Of a stretch of 64,000 nucleotides of DNA, positions 50,536 to 57,648 are shown in pieces (position 1 is the stretch's first letter; each line of letters begins with the position of its first letter). A model generated the notes under the pieces. That model was not told the origin of the DNA and searched no databases. It was given only the letters and a program-made list of their open reading frames with translations. The translations under genes were made by a program, and so were the position numbers. Where the stretch lies: assembly GCA_016710325.1 (NCBI GenBank), contig JADJXK010000002.1, positions 3,844,001-3,908,000 of the forward strand, written 5' to 3'. This DNA is from Candidatus Leptofilum proximum. Lineage in GTDB: Bacteria > Chloroflexota > Anaerolineae > Promineifilales > Promineifilaceae.

Positions 50536-51837
50536 TTAAGGCGTCAACCGCTTTTGGTCACGCGGAAACAGCGTCGCCAGCCGCAGGTTGGGCAGGCCCA
50601 AGAGCTGCATCAGCAGCCGCTCCAATCCGATGGCAAAACCACCGTGCGGCGGCATGCCGTAACGGAACGCTTCCAGGTAGGTCTCAAACGGCTCGGTGGG
50701 CAAACTCACCTTCGCCAGCGCTGCCAGGTAGTCGGCGTAAACATGCAGCCGCTGCCCGCCGGTGATCAGCTCGGTGCCGCGAAACAGCAGGTCGAAGGAG
50801 TTGGAGAATTCAGGGTTTTGCGGGTCGGGATGGGTGTAAAACGGCCGTTTCCCCATCGGATAGCCCGTCACAAACAAGAAGTCGCTGCCGTGCGCCTGCT
50901 GTGCCCACTCCCCTAGCCAGCGCTCATCCTGCGGCGACAGGTCTGGCTCGCCGCGCACGTCCACCCCGTGTCGCTGCCAGATCAGCTCCTGCGCCGCCGC
51001 AAAATGAATGTGTGGGATTTCAGCAGGCACTTCCGGCAAATTGGCCTCCAGCATTTCCAGTTCCGCCGCATACCCTTCCGCCAGCGTCTGGAAAATACCC
51101 GCCAGCACCGTGCGCACCATTCCCATCACCGTAAAATGGTCTTGAATGAAGCCAAACTCCACGTCCAGGCTCACATACTCGTTCACGTGGCGCGTCGTGT
51201 CGTGCGGCTCGGCGCGGAAAACCGGACCCACTTCAAACACGCGAGCAAACACACCCACCATGATCTGCTTGTAAAACTGCGGGCTTTGTGCCAGATACGC
51301 GCTGCCGCCGAAATATTCCAGCTTGAACACATTCGCCCCGCTTTCCGTGGCGGAAGCCACCAGCTTGGGCGACTGGATCTCGGTGAAATGGTTGGCTTGC
51401 AGCGTGGCGCGGAAGCCCGCCATCGCCCCCGCCGCCAGGCGAAACACGGCTCTTCGCTCCGGGTGCCGGTTGGCTACCACAGCATGGTCTAGCAGCGTGG
51501 GCAGCCCGGCTTTGAGCTTCTTTTGCTGCAAGGGCACTGGCGCTGGCTCTGTCACCGGCGTGATCACCTCAATTTGCGGTCGGTACAGCTCTACACCGCC
51601 TGGCGCCTGATCTGTGGCCACCACCTCACCGGTCAGCGTGATGACACTTTCCAGGCTCAGCTCCGCGATTGGGGCCAGATCGGCCTCGCTTTCGGTGACA
51701 GCCTGGATGGTGCCCCAGCCGTCGCGCAGCACCACAAAACTGACACCCCCCAGGCGGCGCACGTTGTGCAGCCAGCCCGTCAGCCGCACCCGCTGCCCGA
51801 CGTGGCGGCTTGCTTCAACTGTTCGAATCGTGTTCAT
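50536..51837 (-). CDS. aspS: Aspartyl-tRNA synthetase (archaeal-type)
   Basis: 433 residues from an ATG preceded by GGAGG. The N-terminal OB-fold has VGQRVRLTGWLHNVRRLGG. The class II catalytic domain has motif 2 in RVFEVGPVFRAEPHDTTRH and motif 3 in GGFAIGLERLLMQLLGLPN. The length is that of archaeal/eukaryotic AspRS (no bacterial insertion domain of about 150 residues), a type that in many bacteria is non-discriminating and also charges tRNA-Asn. The upstream T-box carries a GAC (Asp) specifier, which supports the assignment. Confidence 0.92.
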   Translation of the reverse strand: MNTIRTVEASRHVGQRVRLTGWLHNVRRLGGVSFVVLRDGWGTIQAVTESEADLAPIAELSLESVITLTGEVVATDQAPGGVELYRPQIEVITPVTEPAPVPLQQKKLKAGLPTLLDHAVVANRHPERRAVFRLAAGAMAGFRATLQANHFTEIQSPKLVASATESGANVFKLEYFGGSAYLAQSPQFYKQIMVGVFARVFEVGPVFRAEPHDTTRHVNEYVSLDVEFGFIQDHFTVMGMVRTVLAGIFQTLAEGYAAELEMLEANLPEVPAEIPHIHFAAAQELIWQRHGVDVRGEPDLSPQDERWLGEWAQQAHGSDFLFVTGYPMGKRPFYTHPDPQNPEFSNSFDLLFRGTELITGGQRLHVYADYLAALAKVSLPTEPFETYLEAFRYGMPPHGGFAIGLERLLMQLLGLPNLRLATLFPRDQKRLTP

Positions 51838-51855
51838 AAAAACCTCCGTGTGTTG

Positions 51856-51900
51856 GTAGAGACGTTGCATTGCAACGTCTCTACATTGCAACGTCTCTAC
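51856..51900. repeat. GTAGAGACGTTGCA inverted repeat
   Basis: GTAGAGACGTTGCA followed immediately by its complement TGCAACGTCTCTAC, then a second copy of the complement. It lies between the terminators of the aspS leader and the aspS ribosome site. Similar GTAGAGACG...CGTCTCTAC repeats occur in cyanobacteria and other Chloroflexota. Confidence 0.8.
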
Positions 51901-51910
51901 GGCCGAAAAA

Positions 51911-51947
51911 TAAAAAGCCCTCGTCCCCAATTTGGAGGACGAGGGCT
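51911..51947 (-). terminator. Second terminator of the aspS leader
   Basis: 11-bp stem AGCCCTCGTCC/GGACGAGGGCT followed on the minus strand by TTTTTATTTTT. It lies downstream of the T-box terminator and repeats its CTCGTCC motif, so it may be a second switch or a back-up stop. Confidence 0.75.
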
Positions 51948-51981
51948 GCGCGTGGGCAGCCAAAAATGCTGCCCAACGCAT

Positions 51982-52018
51982 AAAAAAACGCCCGCCCTCA
52001 CGTTGGAGGACGAGCGTT
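51982..52018 (-). terminator. T-box terminator of the aspS leader
   Basis: Stem AACGCTCGTCCTC with GAGGGCGGGCGTT (two G-T pairs), then TTTTTTT on the minus strand. The CGCTCGTCC arm is the piece that pairs with the T-box sequence in the antiterminator form. A further hairpin (GGGCAGC/GCTGCCC, 51954-51974) lies between this and the second terminator. Confidence 0.8.
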
Positions 52019-52142
52019 CATTTTTGCGCTCGTGGTGCCACCACCAATTTGCCGTTGCCAGGCGAACCTGGCGCGAGCCTCTTGCGGCCTGGATTTGTGT
52101 ACACAAATCACCAAAGCCTGGGTGCTGTAACGGGCACTCCCG

Positions 52143-52237
52143 AAATCGGTTACTCAGTTATCGGTAATCCGTAATCGGTGGTTTGTAAACGCCGATTGCC
52201 GTTTACTGCTTACCGCTTACCGAACACCGTTCACCGA
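52143..52237. repeat. CGGTAAN-type short-unit repeat inside the T-box leader
   Basis: Units such as ATCGGTAATCCGTAATCGGT on one side and TACCGCTTACCGAACACCGT on the other. It separates stem I from the antiterminator of the aspS T-box. Confidence 0.8.
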
Positions 52238-52368
52238 TCTAGCTCCAGGGTGTCGTTAACGGGGTTTGCTGGCGATCCTTGCAGCAGGTGGGTCGCTCTC
52301 TGGGCAGCGAAGGGGCCGGTTAACCTGTCCCTTTCATCACTCTTGGTATATCAGTTGTTTGGGGAGGC

Positions 52369-52398
52369 ATCATAGCAAATGGGCTGGCGGGCTGTCAA
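52369..52398 (-). promoter_or_regulatory. Promoter of aspS
   Basis: On the minus strand TTGACA (52398-52393), 18-base spacer, TATGAT (52374-52369). Transcription would begin about 20 bases before stem I of the T-box. Confidence 0.8.
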
Positions 52399-52490
52399 TG
52401 CTCATTTTGCTAAACCCGGTACAATAAGCACAAATCGCCACCACCCACTTTAAGGAGACTTTAAGTGGGCACACCACCACAAATGAAAAG

Positions 52491-52532
52491 GGACACGGAT
52501 GACATGGATTTGACGGATTTTTATCCGTGTCC
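52491..52532. repeat. ACACGGAT-type inverted repeat upstream of the ClC gene
   Basis: GGACACGGATGACATGGATT with the complementary ATCCGTGTCC at the right. It is open in the ClC frame, between a strong ribosome site with GTG (52465) and the chosen ATG (52555). Confidence 0.65.
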
Positions 52533-52554
52533 TATTTTCGCAGGAGCCAAAGGC

Positions 52555-54615
52555 ATGGCAAACGGCCGTTACAATCCCACTACAGATCTCATCTGGCGCC
52601 TGGGCCATAAGCTGCGCCAGCATATCGATCGAGTCCAGCCCCCAGATGCTTTGGTGATGGTGCTGGTTGCGCTGGTGGTCGGCGTGGGCACCGGCTTGGG
52701 GGCCGTGGTGTTTGTCTGGCTGCTGCGGCAGATTAACCAGCTAACTGTCCAGCTGCAAACTCGGATTGGCAATGTGGCCGGTCTGGCTTTGGCCATGGGT
52801 AGTGCCGGGCTGCTGGTTGGGTATGTGGTCAACCGTTGGGCCAAAGAAGCCAAAGGACACGGCGTGCCGGAAGTGATGGAGGCGCTGGCCCTTCGCGGCG
52901 GCCGTATTCGCGCCCGCGTCGCCTCGATCAAAGTGCTGGCCTCTTCACTCACCATTGGCACGGGCGGCTCAGCCGGGCGTGAGGGACCTATCGTCCAGGT
53001 AGGGTCGGCCTTGGGGTCTACGGTGGGCCAGCTGCTGCATTTTTCGGCCGATCGTACCCGCACGCTGGTGGCGTGCGGTGCCGCAGCGGGGATTTCGGCC
53101 ACGTTTAACGCGCCTATTGCCGGGGCCATCTTTGCCCTGGAGGTGATCTTGGGCAAGTTCACCGTCAGTTATTTTGGCGCGGTGGTTATCAGTTCGGTAG
53201 CCGCCAGCGTTATTGGGCGCGCCTACCTGAGCGACCGACCGGCGTTTACGGTGCCAGCCTATCCATTCCAGTTTCAGGAACTGCCGTTGTATGTAGTGCT
53301 CGGCGTTTTGGCGGCCGTGGTAGCGGTGTTGTTTATCCGCCTGCTTTATTTGATGGAAGAGAAGTTTGACGAATGGCAGCTGCATCCTGCTTTTAAGGCA
53401 AGCCTGGGAATGCTGCTGACGCTGGCGGTGGCGCTGCTGCTGCCGGAACGGCAGGCGCTTGGCCCTGGTCTGGAATTCATTGGCGAGGCAATTGCTGAGG
53501 ATTTTAGTTTACCGCTGGGGCTCATGGCGGCTTTGTTGATTACCAAGATGCTGGCCACGGGCTTCACGCTGGGCAGCGGCAACTCTGGTGGTGTGTTTGC
53601 CCCTGGTTTGTTCATGGGGGCAGTTGTAGGGGGCATGGTCGGATCGGTGGCGCATTCGGTCTGGCCAGAGGTGGCAGTGAATCCAGGGGCGTATGCCATT
53701 GTGGGGATGGCGGCCGTTTTTTCTGGTGCGGCCAGGGCGCCGATTACGGCCGTTCTCATCGTCTTCGAAATGTCCAACGACTATAAGCTAATTTTACCGC
53801 TGATGCTGGCCACGGTGCTTTCTACTTTGCTGGCGGAGCATCTGTTCCGCGAATCGATCTACACCCTCAAGCTGCGCCTGAAGGGCATCAGCCTCCAGCG
53901 CGGACGTGACTTGGACGTAATGCAAAGTTTGCAGGTGAAAGAAGCGATGACGCTCGATCCTTACCTGGTGCCGGAAAATATGCCACTGCCCCAGCTGGGC
54001 GAACTGCTGCAGCGCACTCATCACCACAGTTTCCCGGTGGTGGATGAGGACCTCAACCTGGTGGGCATGGTAAGCTTACGTGATTATGAACGGGTCGCTG
54101 ATCAGGAGAGCAGCGCAGCGCTGCGGGTACGAGACATTGCCACGTTAGGGCGGCTGCTGACGGCGTACCAAGATGAGCCGCTCAGCGAAGTTGTGCAGCG
54201 CCTGGCGGTGCGAGGCATCAACAAGCTCCCGGTGGTGTCGCGAACCGAGCCCCACCGGGTGGTGGGGGCCATCCGCCGGAATGACATTGTGAAGGCGTAC
54301 AATGTGGCGATGGCACGCCGCCGGGAAAGTGAACCGGACATTGAGCGGCTGCCGGCGCTGCCCAATCCGCAGATGTGTTTTTTGGACATTGCCATTACCC
54401 CGGAAAGCCAGGTCGTCAACAAGACGGTGGCGGCGATTGCGCCGAATTTGCCGTATGAGTGTGTGGTGGTTTCGGTGCGGCGGCAGGGGGTGCTGCTGGT
54501 GCCGCACGGGGACACGGTTTTGCAGCCGGATGATGTGCTGAATGTGTTTGTGCGCCGGGCCGATGAAGCCCAGCTGCGTGCTTGTTTCCAGGCGGTGGAG
54601 AGCAAGGTGGCATAA
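52555..54615 (+). CDS. ClC-family chloride channel/antiporter with CBS and TrkA-C domains
   Basis: 686 residues. The ClC core has the selectivity motifs GTGGSAGREGPIVQ, GSGNSGGVFAPGL and the preceding NAPIAGAIFALE. After the membrane domain come two CBS domains (about residues 435-555, with VKEAMTLDPYLVPENM and HHHSFPVVDEDLNLVGMVSL) and a TrkA-C-like domain (about 590-680, with ESQVVNKTVAAIAPNLPYEC). Such additions bind nucleotides and tune ion flow. GTG 52465 has a better ribosome site (AAGGAG, seven bases) and would add 30 residues containing the repeat; the ATG is preferred because that extension is repeat-derived. Confidence 0.9.
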   Translation: MANGRYNPTTDLIWRLGHKLRQHIDRVQPPDALVMVLVALVVGVGTGLGAVVFVWLLRQINQLTVQLQTRIGNVAGLALAMGSAGLLVGYVVNRWAKEAKGHGVPEVMEALALRGGRIRARVASIKVLASSLTIGTGGSAGREGPIVQVGSALGSTVGQLLHFSADRTRTLVACGAAAGISATFNAPIAGAIFALEVILGKFTVSYFGAVVISSVAASVIGRAYLSDRPAFTVPAYPFQFQELPLYVVLGVLAAVVAVLFIRLLYLMEEKFDEWQLHPAFKASLGMLLTLAVALLLPERQALGPGLEFIGEAIAEDFSLPLGLMAALLITKMLATGFTLGSGNSGGVFAPGLFMGAVVGGMVGSVAHSVWPEVAVNPGAYAIVGMAAVFSGAARAPITAVLIVFEMSNDYKLILPLMLATVLSTLLAEHLFRESIYTLKLRLKGISLQRGRDLDVMQSLQVKEAMTLDPYLVPENMPLPQLGELLQRTHHHSFPVVDEDLNLVGMVSLRDYERVADQESSAALRVRDIATLGRLLTAYQDEPLSEVVQRLAVRGINKLPVVSRTEPHRVVGAIRRNDIVKAYNVAMARRRESEPDIERLPALPNPQMCFLDIAITPESQVVNKTVAAIAPNLPYECVVVSVRRQGVLLVPHGDTVLQPDDVLNVFVRRADEAQLRACFQAVESKVA

Positions 54616-54650
54616 AAAAACGGCCGTTCCCCGCAGGCAACGGCCGTAGA
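54613..54650 (-). terminator. greA terminator built from two ACGGCCGT octamers
   Basis: ACGGCCGTT and AACGGCCGT pair over nine bases around a ten-base loop; on the minus strand TTTTTTT follows. It stands 20 bases beyond the greA stop. Confidence 0.8.
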
Positions 54651-54670
54651 AAAAGCCAGCTTTAACTGTA

Positions 54671-55156
54671 TCAACTAATACTTTGAATGCGCAGCTGAAT
54701 TTGCCCGCCGGGCGTTTGCACGGCGACGGTCTGGCCTTTCTTGGCGCCCAGTATGGCCCGGCCAATAGGAGATTCGTTAGAGATACGGCCGTTGCTTGGA
54801 TCCGCCTCATGGGCACCGACGATGGTATAGGTGGCTTCGTACTCATCATCCTCATCCAGCTCCAGCACGGTGACCGTGTGGCCAACACGCACTTTGTCGG
54901 CTGGACCGACATCCTGAATGATTTTGGCCCGGCGCAGGGAGTCTTCCAGGTCTTTGATACGGCCGTCGACAAACCCTTGCTCTTCTTTGGCAGCGTGATA
55001 GTCGGCATTTTCCTTGAGGTCACCCTGGGCAATGGCCGTTTGCAATTTAATGGCCAGCTCTTCCAGCTTTTGACCCTTCAGATAAGCCAGTTCTTCTTTG
55101 ATTTTTTGTAGCCCTTCTTCGGTCAGATAGACGACATCATTAAAATCTTGGGTCAT
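54671..55156 (-). CDS. greA: Transcription elongation factor GreA
   Basis: 161 residues from an ATG preceded by GGAGAAAAG. The N-terminal coiled coil has YLTEEGLQKIKEELAYLKG and the tip acidic residues in GDLKENADYHAAKEEQ; the C-terminal FKBP-like domain has YTIVGAHEADPSNGRIS and SPIGRAILGAKKGQTV. GreA stimulates transcript cleavage in backtracked RNA polymerase. Confidence 0.96.
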   Translation of the reverse strand: MTQDFNDVVYLTEEGLQKIKEELAYLKGQKLEELAIKLQTAIAQGDLKENADYHAAKEEQGFVDGRIKDLEDSLRRAKIIQDVGPADKVRVGHTVTVLELDEDDEYEATYTIVGAHEADPSNGRISNESPIGRAILGAKKGQTVAVQTPGGQIQLRIQSIS

Positions 55157-55858
55157 TGTCTTTTCTCCATGCGCGATCAAAACGCACCCTGCGCGTGTGT
55201 ATCACACAGTAAAAATGTATGGTTTGGTTTAGTGCTGTGGAAACGTGTTTTCTGCCCGTTTAAGTTTGGGAAATCCTTCTAAGCAGAGCAGTTATACCGA
55301 AACGTCAGTGGCAGCCTCTGGCTGTTCAAAGATGCAGGCCTCAGTATAAGGTCACATTTGCAACGAACTCGTCTTCCAATTGGCTTCCCCACTAGATTGA
55401 ACCAAATAACCCCGCTTTTTGCGGGGCATAATACCTGTTTTTAGCTGACGGTTAGTATACGTTGAACGGTCCTTAGTATAGCTGAGGCCCTGGCATCTGT
55501 CTAGACATTTTGTCCAGGGGTGGATGCAAATTTATCCATTTTTCAGACTTGTGAAGCGTGGCTGCGGGTGACCTGGGGTGTAATTTTGGCCAGTTAGTAG
55601 TTAGATTGGCATATTGTCCCCCAATATTTTATGGCCTAAACTGGCAAAGCTATTACCTGCACAGGGGCGGGATGCCAGGCCGGATCGGTTGCCACCGCTG
55701 ACGTAGGTTATACTCGCGTCGGGCATTTTCTAACTGTGTCACCGCTGGCAAAAATGTAAGATGATGCCCTTTGCGAGTATAGAAAAGTTCATCGCTGCAC
55801 ACGGCAGGTGTGTTTTGTTGCCAACCGCGCCGGGCGGGGGGCAGCTTTCTTAGCCGCT
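55157..55858. other. Long intergenic region
   Basis: About 700 bases with no supported gene. A short G+C-rich hairpin CCCCGC/GCGGGG lies at about 55411-55427. TATACT near 55710 could be a -10 box for the next gene. No RNA gene family was recognised. Confidence 0.4.
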
Positions 55859-56323
55859 ATGAAAGAGCCGCATCATTTGAACAGCCAAACAGAAATCCCT
55901 GTTTTGCCGCCACATTCGCTAGATTATGTCAATGCTTTGGTGTTAAACACGCTGGGTGAAGCGCTGGTGTTTGAAGTGGCCAAGCCGAACAGCGGTGTTT
56001 ACTGGCAGTTGTTGGATCGATACTTGCAGCCAGAAGAAGATCCGTTTACGGCCGTTCAACAAACGTTGCAGCAGGCAACCGGTTTCCAGGCCTGCCAGTG
56101 GGCCTACCTGGGCAGCCACGCCATCGAGGCCAGCCGGTTGTTTGGCGTGGGTTTTCTGTTTTGTGCCCGGCAGGCGTACCAGGTGGCTGAACCGGTGTTG
56201 GCAGGGGCGACGGTCAAGTGGGTCTCGCTGGTCGACTTGCGGTATGCACTTTTAGACGGCCGTATCTCCATCATGAGCCACGCGCTCACCGTTTCTTTGT
56301 CTCTTCTCACCGTCCTTAAATAA
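55859..56323 (+). CDS. Degenerate Nudix-fold protein
   Basis: 154 residues with the layout of Nudix hydrolases (VNALVLNTLGEALVFEV, YWQLLDRYLQPEEDPFTAVQ, VKWVSLVDL), but the Nudix box G-x5-E-x7-R-E-U-x-E-E-x-G-U reads YLQPEEDPFTAVQQTLQQATGF, without the catalytic R-E-x-x-E-E. It cannot be a normal pyrophosphohydrolase and may be a sensor or a decaying gene. The ATG lacks a strong ribosome site; earlier codons are in frame. Confidence 0.6.
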   Translation: MKEPHHLNSQTEIPVLPPHSLDYVNALVLNTLGEALVFEVAKPNSGVYWQLLDRYLQPEEDPFTAVQQTLQQATGFQACQWAYLGSHAIEASRLFGVGFLFCARQAYQVAEPVLAGATVKWVSLVDLRYALLDGRISIMSHALTVSLSLLTVLK

Positions 56324-56443
56324 CGGCCTGTTACGCGCTGGTTGGTTTGCCCCGGTCCTTGCTTCTTTATATACTTCTGCCTTGAGCAGAAGAAATTCCC
56401 ACCCAAAATTTTGGTTACTCGCAGAAGAAAAGGACAAATCTCC

Positions 56444-57316
56444 ATGCCATTTGCGCCTACGTATGATGTTCCTGCCGAACGCCGCGCCTATGTGGAACAG
56501 GCCAGAGTTGAAAATGGAAACGGCCGTATCGGTCTCCTCATGCTGCATGGTTATATGGGCAGCCCGCTGAGTTCACATCCGATGGCCAGCTACCTGGCCG
56601 AACATGGCATTTCGGTGCACTGCCCGCTGCTGCCCGGGCACGGCCATTACCCGGATAAGCTGCACAAAGTCACCCGGCAGGCGTGGCTGGACGAAGCCCA
56701 GGAAGCGTTTGCCACCGTGCAAAAACAGTATGACGAGCTTTTTTTGATGGGTCATTCGATGGGCGCGGTGTTGGGGGCCAATTTGTGCCTGCAAAATCCA
56801 GCGGTGCGTGGGTTGATCATGCTGACGCCCATCTATGAAGCGCCCGATGACCGGCTGAACTGGATGAAGGTGCTGCGTTTTGTCATGCCCTGGTTTTATC
56901 CGCATAAAATGCGCTCGATGCGCAAGCTGGTGCGCGAGCGGGTGCTGGATTTTGATCCGACGCTCGACTTCGACGATCCTGATTTTCAGCAAAACCGGCT
57001 GCCGGTGGTAAGCCGGGTGCCGACGGCCTCGCTGGTGGAGATGGTGAAGATGGCCGATTACGGCCGTACCCTCTGGCCCCAACTCACCACCCCTTCTATT
57101 ATCTTCCGCGGCGGGCACGACCCGGCGGTCAAACCCGGCACCATCGACAAGCTGTACGAGACTTTGCCGGGTCCACACAAGAAGCTGGTCACCTTTGCCG
57201 AAGCGGGGCATGAGCCGATGCGGCCGTTTGATCCCGCGCATAAAGAATTATGGCCGCAAGCCTTGGAATTTATTCGTACTTACTCTAAAATTGGCCTATC
57301 TATTCCCACAAGCTAA
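56444..57316 (+). CDS. Alpha/beta hydrolase (monoacylglycerol lipase/esterase-like)
   Basis: 290 residues from an ATG preceded by AAGGA. The fold is clear: LLMLHGYMGSP at the oxyanion site, the nucleophile serine in MGHSMGAVLG, the Asp in GGHDPAVKPG and the His in AEAGHEPMRP. It resembles carboxylesterases of the Est30/Mgl group. There is no signal peptide. Substrate unknown. Confidence 0.88.
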   Translation: MPFAPTYDVPAERRAYVEQARVENGNGRIGLLMLHGYMGSPLSSHPMASYLAEHGISVHCPLLPGHGHYPDKLHKVTRQAWLDEAQEAFATVQKQYDELFLMGHSMGAVLGANLCLQNPAVRGLIMLTPIYEAPDDRLNWMKVLRFVMPWFYPHKMRSMRKLVRERVLDFDPTLDFDDPDFQQNRLPVVSRVPTASLVEMVKMADYGRTLWPQLTTPSIIFRGGHDPAVKPGTIDKLYETLPGPHKKLVTFAEAGHEPMRPFDPAHKELWPQALEFIRTYSKIGLSIPTS

Positions 57317-57509
57317 TTGCCGCTATCCCACTTTTCCACGCATCATAAGCTGTCAGGTTCCTGCTGGTGAGGTGAAACTTTGGGCATGATGAAAACGATA
57401 AACCGATTGTTGTTCGGGCAGCGTCAACAGGCGAAAAACCTGCTCCTACTACGCACCCAACGGCCGTCTGGTCAGCCGCTTAACCAACCGCATACCCGAT
57501 AATTCACAG

Positions 57510-57546
57510 AACTCCCCGCCACCAAGCCGATGGGGAGTTTTTATTT
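57510..57546 (+). terminator. Terminator
   Basis: 8-bp stem AACTCCCC/GGGGAGTT with a 14-base loop, followed by TTTTATTTT. Confidence 0.75.
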
Positions 57547-57567
57547 TGCAAAGGCTAAAAATGGGTT

Positions 57568-57632
57568 GGACACTGATGAACACAGATTCACACTGATTTT
57601 TATCTGTGTTTATCAGTGAAAATCAGTGTCCC
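57568..57632. repeat. ACACTGAT/ACAGATT-type inverted repeat before purSLQ
   Basis: GGACACTGATGAACACAGAT on the left, ATCTGTGTTTATCAGTG and AATCAGTGTCC on the right. Same family as 31954-32018. Confidence 0.75.
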
Positions 57633-57648
57633 ATTTTTGAGGAGAGAT

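Larger units (their letters stand above)
51911..52340 (-). promoter_or_regulatory. T-box riboswitch (Asp specifier) upstream of aspS
   Basis: On the minus strand the leader begins GATGAAAGGGACAGGTTAA (52338-52320), then has the AG bulge region CCCAGAGAGC (52304-52295), GCTG, and the specifier loop GTTAACGACACCCTGGAGC with codon GAC at 52254-52252 followed by A and CCCTGGAGC. The T-box core GGTGGTGGCACCACGAGCGC lies at 52047-52027 with its complement CGCTCGTCC in the terminator. Uncharged tRNA-Asp would stabilise the antiterminator and turn aspS on. A CGGTAAN-type repeat has been inserted between stem I and the antiterminator. Confidence 0.88.

Noticed and set aside
52465..52554. GTG 52465 as the start of the ClC gene
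   Set aside because: It has a better ribosome site, but the extra 30 residues are encoded by a hairpin repeat. Kept as an alternative in the gene entry.
55157..55858. A structured RNA gene in the long intergenic gap
   Set aside because: Only a short GC hairpin and a possible -10 box were seen; nothing matched tmRNA, RNase P, 6S or a riboswitch I know.
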